Positions 1 to 10,889 of a DNA stretch of 64,000 nucleotides are shown here, piece by piece (position 1 is the first letter of the stretch; each line of letters begins with the position of its first letter). The notes under the pieces were generated by a model. It searched no databases, was not told where the DNA came from, and was given only the letters and a program-made list of their open reading frames with translations. Source of the DNA: Bacteroidota bacterium (GTDB taxonomy: Bacteria; Bacteroidota; Bacteroidia; Bacteroidales; FEN-979). The stretch is taken from positions 1 to 64,000 of the forward strand of contig JAPLDH010000074.1 in the NCBI GenBank assembly GCA_026391355.1, given 5' to 3'. The position numbers were made by a program, and so were the translations under genes.

Positions 1-992
<992 letters not shown>

Positions 993-1449
993 ATTTTAAG
1001 TTTAATTCCTCAGGTTTACTTCACATCAAAAAAATAAATTGACGGATATTTGCTACTAGGCTTTTACTTCAATCTTTCAAAGAACTTTATCCCTTTCCGC
1101 TTTCACGGTTTATGTTTTCAAATTGGGACTGCAAAATTACACCCTTATTTTTAATGTGCAAGTTTTTTTATCGAAATTTCAAAAAAAACTTTTCCACATA
1201 CTCCAAACACTCAATAAACACTGATCGATAGGTTTATAATTGCAGCATCAAACAAAGAACAAAAATTTGGGAGTGCAAATATACAAATCCCTTTTTACCT
1301 GGCAATACTTTATTTCACCTTTTTTTCATGAATTCTTCCTTTGTCACTTTGTCACTTTGTGCTTTTGTGACTATTCAGAAAAATTTGCATATTTACGATT
1401 TAAATGACTAAATTTGAGCCTCAGTAATTAAGTAAGAATCGTTTCACTT

Positions 1450-2088
1450 ATGAACAAAAGTGCTTTACTCCGCTGTGTTTTTGCCTTCCTTTTATTCCTT
1501 CCGGTTACTCCCAACCTGAACGCCCAGAATAAAAAGAGTAGTAATCCCGAATCCTTCTGGCACCGTATCTCGGTCGGCGGTAACGTTGGATTCCAATTCG
1601 GAACCAATACAGGAATTGATATCTCTCCCAAAGTTATGGTGCGGATCGTTGACCAGTTTTATGGTGGATTGGGATTTACTTACGAATACAGCCGGTACAA
1701 GAATTATTACTATGACACAATCAACCGCAAATACCTGAATTTTGATGTGAATGTTTATGGAGGCAGTATATTTCTCAGGTATTACCTGAGCAGCCTGTTC
1801 GACAACTGGCTCGGAAACATCTTTGCACATACTGAATATGAGTACCTGACCTATACCCGCCCCTACGTTTATGATCCGAAAGGTTCCATTTTCGATATAA
1901 ATAACAATACATTCTCAAGGGGTAAGGAAAAGATCGAGATCAGTAGTCTTTTCGTGGGAGGGGGTTATAAACTTCCGGTAACCGAAAGGATCTTTATAGA
2001 AATACTTGTTCTCTATAATCTGAACGAGTCGTATAATTCGCCCTATTCCAACCCGGTGGTACGGATCGGGGCAGGAGTAGGACTATGA
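1450..2088 (+). CDS. Outer membrane beta-barrel-like protein with signal peptide
   Basis: 212 aa ORF, N-terminal signal peptide, alternating aromatic beta-strand pattern, terminal ...VVRIGAGVGL. Confidence 0.75.
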   Translation: MNKSALLRCVFAFLLFLPVTPNLNAQNKKSSNPESFWHRISVGGNVGFQFGTNTGIDISPKVMVRIVDQFYGGLGFTYEYSRYKNYYYDTINRKYLNFDVNVYGGSIFLRYYLSSLFDNWLGNIFAHTEYEYLTYTRPYVYDPKGSIFDINNNTFSRGKEKIEISSLFVGGGYKLPVTERIFIEILVLYNLNESYNSPYSNPVVRIGAGVGL

Positions 2089-2090
2089 AC

Positions 2091-2738
2091 CCCACCCCCT
2101 GCCCCTCCCCCAAGAGGGAGGGGGAGATTTGTATCCTGATTGAAAGTCACACTTTCAAAGTAGAGGCCCTTTCGATAACCTCCTTTTTCAGGATTTCCAG
2201 GATCTCTTTAATGTTAAACCTAACCTCATCATTCCTGAATCTGATTACTTTTAATCCTAATCCTTCAAGTTCATAGGTTCGGTTCTCATCATATTCAAGA
2301 TTAGCTGGATTACTGTGTATTAGACCATCAATTTCGATGACCAATCTGGCTTCATGACAATAGAAATCAACTATGAACCGACTGATAGGATGTTGACGTC
2401 GAAAAATTATACCCATAAATCTTTTTTTCCTGATTTTCTGCCAAAATATTTTTTCACTGGGGGTCATAGAATTTCTGAGAATTCTGGCTTTTTCAAGAAC
2501 CTCTTTACCTGCTCCAAAGTAAAATTCACGTGTAATAGTATCATTAAGGTTGCCCATAATAAGGTTTCATTATATCGATCTTATATTCCGTCAGAACAAA
2601 AGTTGATATTAATCCACCAAAATGAAAAAAGGTCACATGTTTCTGCGCATTTTTTCTTCAACTATTATGGAGGGTGTCGAAATATGTTCTCCCCTCCCTC
2701 TTGGGGGAGGGGTCGGGGTGAGGGGTGAGGAGTGAGGA
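2091..2738. mobile_element. Putative DUF559-encoding element with GC-rich terminal inverted repeats
   Basis: Left end ACCCCACCCCCTGCCCCTCCCCCAAGAGGGAGGGGGAGA (~2089-2127) is inverted at ~2688-2728 (CTCCCCTCCCTCTTGGGGGAGGGGTCGGGGTGAGGGGTG). Outside these is an imperfect direct repeat, 2063-2090 / 2743-2770 (24/28 identical). Confidence 0.5.
2147..2557 (-). CDS. DUF559 / Vsr-like endonuclease-domain protein
   Basis: 136 aa; ARILRNSMTPSEKIFWQKIRKKRFMG..FRRQHPISRFIVDFYCHEARLVIEIDG...Y..R...LEGLGLKVIRFRNDEV is the typical DUF559 pattern. Confidence 0.92.
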   Translation of the reverse strand: MGNLNDTITREFYFGAGKEVLEKARILRNSMTPSEKIFWQKIRKKRFMGIIFRRQHPISRFIVDFYCHEARLVIEIDGLIHSNPANLEYDENRTYELEGLGLKVIRFRNDEVRFNIKEILEILKKEVIERASTLKV

Positions 2739-2801
2739 GTAAGGATAGGGGCCGGAGTAGCACTATAAACAGTTAACAGTTAACTGTTATGAATAAAAGT
2801 A

Positions 2802-4268
2802 CTATTCTGAGCCTCCGGTTCCAACCGTCAGCACGTAATCCAGCTCTTCATAGATGTATTTCAGGGTGGATGAGAACTGATACCATCCTGAAGGTTTGGA
2901 GAAGGGAATCGAGTCAAACTCTCCTGCTCTTCTTAAAAATTCCTCAGTATAGCGGACAACCGACAACATACCGTCGAAATTAATTTTATCGGGCGTATCG
3001 TATTTGGTGTGATAATCATAATGAAATCCAGTAGTAAGATAAACTTCTGGAATCTGCTTCTGATAAAAGGGATAATGATCAGAAAAGTTTGCAGCTCCCC
3101 TGAACTTGTTGACCCTAAACCCGAATGAAGGCATTGCCCGGTAAATCTTTTTCCATATGGGTGAGGTGCCTGTAGCAAAAGCATAGATCATTCTTCCTTC
3201 GCACCCTAATCTTCCCACCATATCAAAGTTGAACATGAATCTGACTGTCGACAGATCGACAGTGGGATGGTTGCAAAACCAAGTTGATCCCTTCAGCCAT
3301 TCTTCTTCACCTGAGAAGGCAATGAACAGGTAATTGTTCTTTTTATCACCTGACTGACTTAACCAGCGGGCCAGTTCCATAATGGTAACCGTTCCGCTCG
3401 CATTATCGTCAGCACCATAACGGATCTCTGATCTTGAATTTATCCCCATATGATCATAATGTGCACCAAAGATCACAGTACCCGCTGCATGGTTGTCGAT
3501 AAACCCGATCACATTATGGTAAAAAGATAGTTTACGGGTAACTTTTATCCGCATTTCGACGATGGTTTCTTTATGCTTATCAAGATATAACAGGAAAGGT
3601 GAATTCGCAAATATGACGGGAATTGTCACCGTGTCGGCCGAGTCGAAGTCAAATAGGTCATTAAAGAAAGGTGAATCATTATTCCATAAAATAATGCCCG
3701 CAGCTCCCCTGGCTAAAGCATTCCTGATCCTTGCAGATGGAGTCAGCATTCCTCCAGTAAGTAAACGGCCTTTAAACCATGATGGAAGGCCCAAATTAAT
3801 CACGGCGATCTTTCCTGAAAGATCAGCTAAATCAGAATAATCATCCCAATTCATCTCCGGATAACTGATCCCAAAACCGGTATTTACCACTTTGCCTTTT
3901 GCATATCCATTTCCTGAGAATTTGGTTGCCCCGAAATCCTTGTAAAAAACAAACACATGATTGCCTGCAACCAGCTTATTTTCTATATTCCATGGACTGA
4001 TTGCCGGTTCGGGAAAAGATTGAAGGTAGGACGTATCTCCGTCACCTTTTGGTTTTAACCCTGCTTTCCTGAAGCTCTCCACTATATACGCAGCAGCCTT
4101 TTTTTCCCCAAAAGTTCCCGACCGCCGACCCTGCAGGGAATCTGAGGCAAGGACAAACATATCATGATATACCCTGGACCTGATGACAGTATCTGTCCTG
4201 TAATCCAGGTGACCTTGCGCATTGACGGCATTGATCAGCAGGAAGAAAAGTAATGTCAGATATTTCAT
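2802..4268 (-). CDS. M28 family metallopeptidase (PA-domain aminopeptidase), secreted
   Basis: GAHYDHMGI, GADDNASGTVTIMELARWL, FSGEEEWLKGS motifs; signal peptide. Confidence 0.9.
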   Translation of the reverse strand: MKYLTLLFFLLINAVNAQGHLDYRTDTVIRSRVYHDMFVLASDSLQGRRSGTFGEKKAAAYIVESFRKAGLKPKGDGDTSYLQSFPEPAISPWNIENKLVAGNHVFVFYKDFGATKFSGNGYAKGKVVNTGFGISYPEMNWDDYSDLADLSGKIAVINLGLPSWFKGRLLTGGMLTPSARIRNALARGAAGIILWNNDSPFFNDLFDFDSADTVTIPVIFANSPFLLYLDKHKETIVEMRIKVTRKLSFYHNVIGFIDNHAAGTVIFGAHYDHMGINSRSEIRYGADDNASGTVTIMELARWLSQSGDKKNNYLFIAFSGEEEWLKGSTWFCNHPTVDLSTVRFMFNFDMVGRLGCEGRMIYAFATGTSPIWKKIYRAMPSFGFRVNKFRGAANFSDHYPFYQKQIPEVYLTTGFHYDYHTKYDTPDKINFDGMLSVVRYTEEFLRRAGEFDSIPFSKPSGWYQFSSTLKYIYEELDYVLTVGTGGSE

Positions 4269-5725
4269 GAAGAGGGAATATTTTTCAGGATATCGATCAG
4301 CAGGAACCAGAACTTATCTACACTCTCAATTTCCAGCCTTTCATCAGGCGAATGTGCACCTTTAATAGTGGGACCAAAGGAGACCATATCCATACCGGGA
4401 TATATGGCGCCGATCAGGCCGCATTCAAGTCCTGCATGAATGGCAAGTACCTGCGGTTCCTGGTTAAAAAGCTTTTTATAGGAATTCACGGTCAGGCGAA
4501 GAATTTCCGAATTGGTATCTGGTTTCCATCCGGGATAACCTGTGGATTGTTCAACTTCAGCTCCGGCAAGACGGAAAACACTGGCAACACAGTCTGCGAT
4601 ATCCTTTTTGGCCGATTCAACCGAACTTCGCTGGCTGGTCGTAACAACTATTTTTCCTTTCGCCATTTTTACCGATGCAAGGTTGGTTGATGTCTGAACG
4701 AAATCATGGATTTCACGCGACATCTCGATCACTCCATGAGGACAGGCATAAAGGGCATTCAGCAGGTTATTCTGGAGGGTCTGTTCCAGCATTTTTTTAG
4801 GCCTTGGGCAGGATTCCAGGGAAAATGCCAGGCCGGTTTCCGTAGTCCTTAATTCATCCTTTATCATATTGGAGTACAATTGTGCATAGTCGATAAAGGC
4901 TCGTTCCACTTTTTTGGGAACAAGGATATTGGCAAATCCTTCACGGGCTATGGCATTTCTTAGATTCCCGGCATCAATGGTAGAGATCCGGATGCCAAAC
5001 ATCTTAGTGGCATTCCACAGGAACCGGTTCAGCAGCTTTACGGCATTTCCAAGGCCTTTCCCGATATCATCCCCCGAATGACCACCTTTAAGTCCGGTAA
5101 TTCCAATCCTGAAGGGAGCAAGATCCGGGCTGGCGTTTTCAAGCATCAGTTTGAAAGTAGCGGTAGAATCGCATCCTCCTGCACAACCAATGAAGATCTG
5201 ACCCTCGTCTTCGGAGTCGAGGTTGAGCAATATTTTACTGGTAAGCAAATCAGGGGATAGGCCGAAAGCGCCTGTAAGTCCTGTTTCCTCATCAACTGTA
5301 AACAGCGCTTCCAGTGGACCATGAACCAGTTCTTTGGATTCGAATATGGCAAGGGTGGCAGCAATGCCTATTCCATCGTCAGCGCCCAGGGTTGTTCCTT
5401 TTGCTTTTATCCAACCCTCAGTTATATAAGCCTGAATGGGATCTTTTTCAAAATTATGGGGAACATCTTTGTTCTTTTCACCGACCATGTCGATATGACT
5501 TTGCAGGATTACAGGACGGAGATGCTCCTTACCTTTGGATGCAGGCTTGCGGATCAACACATTTCCTGCAATATCTGTAATGGTCTCAAATTCATGTTCT
5601 TTTCCGAAATTCCTCAGGTATTCCGCTATCTTTTCCTCTTTTTTCGAAGGACGGGGTACCTGGCATACTTCCAGGAAATAGCGCCAGAGTGGTTCAGGTT
5701 TCAGGTGTTCGATTTTTTCTGTCAT
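4265..5725 (-). CDS. pepD: Aminoacyl-histidine dipeptidase (M20, PepD-like)
   Basis: MTEKIEHLKPEPLWRYFLEVCQVPRPSKKEEKIAEYL, LQSHIDMVGEKN, GTTLGADDGIGIA; 4-bp overlap with the downstream M28 gene. Confidence 0.92.
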   Translation of the reverse strand: MTEKIEHLKPEPLWRYFLEVCQVPRPSKKEEKIAEYLRNFGKEHEFETITDIAGNVLIRKPASKGKEHLRPVILQSHIDMVGEKNKDVPHNFEKDPIQAYITEGWIKAKGTTLGADDGIGIAATLAIFESKELVHGPLEALFTVDEETGLTGAFGLSPDLLTSKILLNLDSEDEGQIFIGCAGGCDSTATFKLMLENASPDLAPFRIGITGLKGGHSGDDIGKGLGNAVKLLNRFLWNATKMFGIRISTIDAGNLRNAIAREGFANILVPKKVERAFIDYAQLYSNMIKDELRTTETGLAFSLESCPRPKKMLEQTLQNNLLNALYACPHGVIEMSREIHDFVQTSTNLASVKMAKGKIVVTTSQRSSVESAKKDIADCVASVFRLAGAEVEQSTGYPGWKPDTNSEILRLTVNSYKKLFNQEPQVLAIHAGLECGLIGAIYPGMDMVSFGPTIKGAHSPDERLEIESVDKFWFLLIDILKNIPSS

Positions 5726-5783
5726 TCAAAGAATTATTAAAGGTTCGATACAAAAGTCGATACAAAAGTATTATTTTTAATCT

Positions 5784-5891
5784 ACCCACCCCCTTCCCCC
5801 TCCCTAATTTAGGGAGGGGATTAAGGGGTGAGTATTTGGGTTAATTCCCTGCTGCTCTACGGCGGAATTTGGGTCAAGGGCTTGACCTGGG
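5784..5891 (+). repeat. GC-rich palindromic dispersed repeat, copy 1
   Basis: CCCACCCCCTTCCCCCTCCCTAATTTAGGGAGGGGATTAAGGGGTGAGTATTTGGGTTAATTCCCTGCTGCT...GCGGAATTTGGGTCAAGGGCTTGACC; inverted near-identical copy at 21741-21840. Confidence 0.85.
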
Positions 5892-5979
5892 ATTTTTATC
5901 ATATTATTGGATTAATAATTCTTAAACCAGGAGAAGTTCCTTATTCGGTTTTATTAAATTTGCAGGTCAATCAAACGAT

Positions 5980-6702
5980 ATGTATTTCATCATTTATCTT
6001 GTCCTTATCCTCACCGTCCTTGGAAGTGGTTCACTTGTATTTCTGATCGATTCCGGGAATCCGAAGATACAACGTTTACTGCTGGCCTTCAGTGGAGCAT
6101 TCCTGATCGGGATAAGTTTTCTGAAGCTGATCCCTGAAATTTACTCGACACCGGCAAAGCACCTTGGATTGTTCATCCTTCTTGGATACCTCATTCAACT
6201 TATGCTTGAGTTGATCACTGAAGGAGCCGAACATGGCCACAGTCATGTACATGCTGAAGGGGAAAGGGTTTCCCCTTTTCTTCTCCTTTTCGGGATATGT
6301 ATCCATTCCTTCCTTGAAGGGATGCCGATCGCACCAGGGTTCAATATAAAGTTACAACATACCCTCGTACTGGGAATAGTTATCCATAATTTACCAATTT
6401 CGATCACCATGATGAGCCTGTTCCTGCATTATGGTTTGTCGAGAAGGCGAGCTTTTACCTACCTTGTGATTTTTGCCCTGATGACACCTTTGGGGTCCTT
6501 GTTCTGCAGGTTATTGCATGTTTCAATCGGTGGATCAATCGAGGTTTATTTCAGTTATATCCTGGCAATTGTAGTAGGGATTTTCCTGCATGTCTCTACC
6601 TCGATACTTTTCGAGGCGGAAGAAAATCATCAGTATAACCTGAGGAAGTTTGTGACGGTCTGTTTCGGGATTATAGCGGCCTTCGGTTTAAGCTTGCTAT
6701 GA
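5980..6702 (+). CDS. ZIP family metal transporter
   Basis: 240 aa, 7-8 TM helices, HGHSHVHAEGE loop, GICIHSFLEGMPIAPGF and VLGIVIHNLPISI motifs. Confidence 0.85.
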   Translation: MYFIIYLVLILTVLGSGSLVFLIDSGNPKIQRLLLAFSGAFLIGISFLKLIPEIYSTPAKHLGLFILLGYLIQLMLELITEGAEHGHSHVHAEGERVSPFLLLFGICIHSFLEGMPIAPGFNIKLQHTLVLGIVIHNLPISITMMSLFLHYGLSRRRAFTYLVIFALMTPLGSLFCRLLHVSIGGSIEVYFSYILAIVVGIFLHVSTSILFEAEENHQYNLRKFVTVCFGIIAAFGLSLL

Positions 6703-6806
6703 TTTATTCTTGACAAATAAGAAAAAAGATCTATTTTTGCAATCCCTTTTCACACCCACACCTGCCTGCCGGCAGGCAGGCTCACACCCACACTCACACA
6801 CTCTTC

Positions 6807-6889
6807 GCCCAGGTGGTGAAATTGGTAGACACGCTACTTTGAGGGGGTAGTGGCCCTTGGCTGTGCAGGTTCAAGTCCTGTCCTGGGCA
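6807..6889 (+). tRNA. tRNA-Leu (anticodon GAG)
   Basis: Acceptor GCCCAGG/CCTGGGC, anticodon arm CTACT-TTGAGGG-GGTAG, T-arm GGTTCAAGTCC, long variable arm. Confidence 0.93.
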
Positions 6890-7297
6890 CAAGGCAAATA
6901 GCGAAAAAGCGAGATAGCGAAATAGCAAAATTTCACTTTCTTGCTTTTTTGGTTTTTAGCCATATCGCTTTTTAGCACTTTAGCAATTTCCGATTTGGAA
7001 TTAATCACAAACCATTAATTCCTGAAAGTTTTCTGTAGCTAATTGCGTCCGATTTTTAGAATTCTGCACAAGGCCATTGTCCCTTTGGTCTTTTATACTT
7101 TTTACCTTTATAACTATTTGCTTTTCCAAAAATATCAGGATTTTCAAAAGCAATAACTAGGGTTATCTCGTGTGCTCCCCCCATTTTCATTAAAAATATA
7201 TTTATATCCAACCAGCAAAACCAATGAATGCGATGCTTTGGTTTCTATGATCCATTTATTTTCATTCACGAATTGAACGCCCTAATTTGACTACCGT

Positions 7298-7807
7298 TTA
7301 TTGATCAGCACTAAAATCGTTAGTAATTATCCATTCCTTACCTAATTTAAATTTTTTGGTAACTGATACCAATTTCTTAGCATTAAAATCCAACCTTGAA
7401 GTTCTCAAAACAATCTTTTTTATTGCAAGAACCCGTACTGTGTCAATTACATCTAGCCAGGCGGATTTATATTCATAATGTGGTGATTCATAATTTGTTG
7501 TTGTATAATGAATTCCAAGCTGTTCATGTCCCTGTTGTACAAATTTACCGTTTACCCATACACTTACCTGGTTCGTCAAACGATGCTGAAGAATAAGTCG
7601 CGCGGGATCAGTAAGAAACCCCATTAATTGGTCCCCTTTGTTAGAGTACGAAGAAGTTGAAAAGTCTACTTCATCACCTTTATAAAAATAATATTTTTCC
7701 CCAGATTTTGTATTCTTGATACATAATACTTTTTGTCCATAAATATTCAGTTGTCCATAAAAAATTAAGATAACTGAAAAAAACAATAAACTTATTAACT
7801 TTTTCAT
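7298..7807 (-). CDS. Hypothetical secreted protein
   Basis: 169 aa ORF with signal peptide (MKKLISLLFFSVILIFYGQLNIYG). Confidence 0.55.
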   Translation of the reverse strand: MKKLISLLFFSVILIFYGQLNIYGQKVLCIKNTKSGEKYYFYKGDEVDFSTSSYSNKGDQLMGFLTDPARLILQHRLTNQVSVWVNGKFVQQGHEQLGIHYTTTNYESPHYEYKSAWLDVIDTVRVLAIKKIVLRTSRLDFNAKKLVSVTKKFKLGKEWIITNDFSADQ

Positions 7808-7931
7808 AAATTTTATTTTTTACAAGACTCCGGTAAATTTTTATAAATGAATTTAACAACCATATGTTCGTAAAAACCTGAAGGATGGGCTTGGGATAAA
7901 AGAGAAAAGCATCTGATTTGTAGTTGACAGA

Positions 7932-8555
7932 TTGCGTAATGATGCCAACCTCAGATACCAATTTACCGGCAAACAGAATACCGGCAGAGGTCGTAAAAAA
8001 AAGTACGCTGATAAGGTCAATGTTGAATATATTGACCGCCGGAGAATCCGACTTTGTTTTGAAGAAGCTGAGGATGTAGATATCTTTTCAGGCATCGTAT
8101 ATATTGTTAGCCTTCAACGGCTGATCCGGATTGTGTACATACAGAAATATGACCAACATGGATATGGAACAACCCATACCATCCTATTCTCCACCGATTT
8201 GAATCTGAGTTCCGAGAAGATCCTGCAATACTATCGTCTGCAATATCAGATTGAATTCCTTTTCCACGCTGCAAAAAACTTTGCAGGGCTTGAAGATTGC
8301 CAGGCACGGAGCGAAAGCAAACTTCATTTTCATGTGAATACATCCCTGTCCACTGTGTCGCTGGCAAAGGCTTTACACTACCTGAATGTTCCGAAAGAAG
8401 AAAGGGATTCATTTTCGATGACCGACGTTAAGGTTATGTATTTCAATCAGTTTATAACAGATTTTATTTTTTCAAAGTTAGCTCTCGACATGAGTTGCGA
8501 AAAATACAAAGACCTCTATAAGGAGTGTCTGAATATCGGGAGGTTAGCTGCATGA
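7932..8555 (+). pseudogene. IS4-type transposase, 3' remnant
   Basis: In-frame reading F-V-V-D-R-L-R-N-D-A-N-L-R-Y then GRGRKKKYADKV, YRLQYQIEFLFHAAKNFAGLEDCQARS (Y..Q...E......K, YREK-like box), C-terminus NIGRLAA; 5' half missing, TGA upstream. Confidence 0.8.
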
Positions 8556-9120
8556 TTTTTTACCGGAGTATTGCTCATTCAAGATATTCTTTAGACATTT
8601 TAATTTAAGAAGTAACGCTCTCTTGCAGAAAATGAGGGTTTTGAATATTCGTATCCTTGTCGAATCTTTTAGTGTTTATTGTAAAAAGAAGTTTATTTCC
8701 AAATTTATGACTTTCCTTTATTTTACAATTCTTTGCCGTTTTACATTGCTTAATATTGGGTAATGTTAAGCAATATTAGATATTTTTTATTTGATTAAAA
8801 TAAATTTTTACGAAAATCATTATTAAAACATAAAAATTTTTATGTTACTTGTATTTATCTGTTTACGACCAAAAAAAACGTTCCGACCCCGAGGTATCGG
8901 AACCGGAACGCGGGAGCAAACTTTGTAAAGATCAGAAATCGATTTTCTTTTCTACATCAGCGATGCTTGCATCAAATGAATCTTTAAGGAAATCAATGAC
9001 CTTTTTTATTCCGGGGGTGAAACTGGTGGTTGAAATACGTGACGCATAACGTTATGTGTTATAGAGATTCAGAAGCTATTCTGGCAGGGATATTGGGAGG
9101 TAAGTAAATCTGGGCTTTAA

Positions 9121-9912
9121 TCAGAGCTTTTCCAGAATTTCAGTTTTAACAACGTTATAGGCCACATCAATATCGAAATTGATATCCGGCTGAAGAATTC
9201 CCAAAATGTCTTTTCTGAAATTATCATCCTGTATTTTTGAGTTGACATTGGCTATAAAGTCCTCTTTCCTGATTTTTGCACCGGTTGAGGTCAGGTATTC
9301 ATAATAAGCGTGAATAATTTTCCCTGTATCAAGTTTGAGTTGAATAAGAGCATACCAAAGATCAAAAAGATCTCTGCCCTTGCTGCGTTGGTAAAGCGCC
9401 CGGAGTTTTGTACCCAGGAGTTCTTCCGGTTCATATGTTTTAACATAAGCGCTCCCTGAAAACCAGGTATTTGCTATTGAAATATTGACGTCCTTATAAT
9501 TATAGACAGCGAGGTGTTCTCTGCAATTGATCTCAATCTTAAGTTTCATTCTTTGTGGAGGTGCACCATCGGCCAGGTAACGGTAGTTCATTGCCGTCAT
9601 TGAATTCCCCCTGTTTACCGTCACTTTTTCTGCAACAATGAAGGATAGAGACTTACGAAGATGATTCAGTATTTCACCAATGGGTGCGGCTTTGATTTGA
9701 ACTAGATCAATATCTTCCGAATACCTTGCCGGCGGTATTAAAAACAGCTTATATAAAGCCGTGCCACCTCTGAATGCAAGTTTCCCTTTAAGAAAATCAT
9801 CATTGTAAATAGCAACCAGCGCCCTGGTTATAATCAGATCCTGCTCTACCTGAGTATTATCATTCCAGTATACATATTCTTTCCACTCGTCAATATACCT
9901 TCTTGGAATCAT
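9121..9912 (-). CDS. abiEii: AbiEii-type nucleotidyltransferase toxin
   Basis: LAFRGGTALYKLFLIPPARYSEDIDLV nucleotidyltransferase motif; ATGA overlap with the upstream AbiEi gene. Confidence 0.9.
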   Translation of the reverse strand: MIPRRYIDEWKEYVYWNDNTQVEQDLIITRALVAIYNDDFLKGKLAFRGGTALYKLFLIPPARYSEDIDLVQIKAAPIGEILNHLRKSLSFIVAEKVTVNRGNSMTAMNYRYLADGAPPQRMKLKIEINCREHLAVYNYKDVNISIANTWFSGSAYVKTYEPEELLGTKLRALYQRSKGRDLFDLWYALIQLKLDTGKIIHAYYEYLTSTGAKIRKEDFIANVNSKIQDDNFRKDILGILQPDINFDIDVAYNVVKTEILEKL

Positions 9913-10718
9913 AAATCTCCTTCCACTCTTGAATTAACAATGATTTTCCATTTTTTGTCGGTTTCTCCTTTCTTTAGTCCTTGAGCAACTAAAGGGATAA
10001 AGTAACATTTACGCCCCTCCAAAACCTTTAACAATGGAACAGATAACTTTTCCATATTCAATTCCCGGTCAAGTAGATATCCGAGCCGTTGAATGGCGGC
10101 AGTCTGCGGATATTGTTTTACAACTTTAAACAATCTGGCTGAATTCATTTCCTCAGATAACTCCTGCAACACTGTAAAAGCGCGGTTGATTCCAATTTTT
10201 GCATTGTAATAAAGCAAATCCAGGGCGGTTAGTTCGGGGGATGAGACATTGATATATCCTGCATCGGTATTTTTCTTCACCACATCATTTGCAGACCATC
10301 TTTTTTTAACCAGGAAATTGATCACTATTTTATTGTTCTTGATGCTGTGAACTGCAGGGGTTGAAATAACAACAAAATATTCCATTGGCTGCTGGTGTGC
10401 AGCACCGTGCAACGCTGCAGCAGACAACAGGGCGATATAATATTCTTTATTGAGGGAATGCATCAGATCGTCGATGAAAAGATAGGCAGGGAGCATGCCT
10501 CTTGAAGAATATTCCGGAGGAATGATCACGAAAAATCCTTTCCTTATCGCGGCAATCGCATTTTTAGACTTCAACCGGTACAGATTCTGATCCAATGCCT
10601 GTTCGGAGATCTTAAAAGAATTAAGCGCTTCCTTATAAGTAAATGAATACCGGCCTTTTGACCTTATTTTAATTAGAAAATCCTCAAGATAATTATATGA
10701 GACCGCCTCGTTTTTCAT
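9909..10718 (-). CDS. abiEi: AbiEi-type antitoxin
   Basis: 269 aa; N-terminal winged-helix-like region, PAYLFIDDLMHSLNKEYYIALLSAAALHGAAHQQPMEYFVVI...SSPELTALDLL pattern; operonic with AbiEii. Confidence 0.87.
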   Translation of the reverse strand: MKNEAVSYNYLEDFLIKIRSKGRYSFTYKEALNSFKISEQALDQNLYRLKSKNAIAAIRKGFFVIIPPEYSSRGMLPAYLFIDDLMHSLNKEYYIALLSAAALHGAAHQQPMEYFVVISTPAVHSIKNNKIVINFLVKKRWSANDVVKKNTDAGYINVSSPELTALDLLYYNAKIGINRAFTVLQELSEEMNSARLFKVVKQYPQTAAIQRLGYLLDRELNMEKLSVPLLKVLEGRKCYFIPLVAQGLKKGETDKKWKIIVNSRVEGDL

Positions 10719-10816
10719 AAAGTTATCATTCGCGTATCTTTACATATTGTATAAAGAATTGCAAATATAAACTTATTTTTTATTCCTTTGGTTACCGATA
10801 AGAATAATGTAAGCAT

Positions 10817-10884
10817 AGGTGGTGAAATTGGTAGACACGCTACTTTGAGGGGGTAGTGGCCCTTGGCTGTGCAGGTTCAAGTCC
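10817..10884 (+). pseudogene. tRNA-Leu(GAG) partial duplicate, no pairing acceptor stem
   Basis: 68 nt identical to 6811-6878 (AGGTGGTGAAATTGG...GGTTCAAGTCC); flanks do not form an acceptor stem. Confidence 0.9.
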
Positions 10885-10889
10885 AGTCG

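Noticed and set aside
2354-2728. 124-aa plus-strand ORF
   Set aside because: Antisense to the DUF559 gene and running into the GC-rich repeat; no coding support.
8870-8925. CGTTCCG...CGGAACG stem-loop as a terminator or riboswitch
   Set aside because: Partly complementary arms but no T-tract and no recognised RNA family; too weak to list as a feature.
10817-10884. Second functional tRNA-Leu(GAG)
   Set aside because: Flanks (AAGCAT.. / AGTCGCC..) do not form an acceptor stem, so it is called a pseudo-tRNA.
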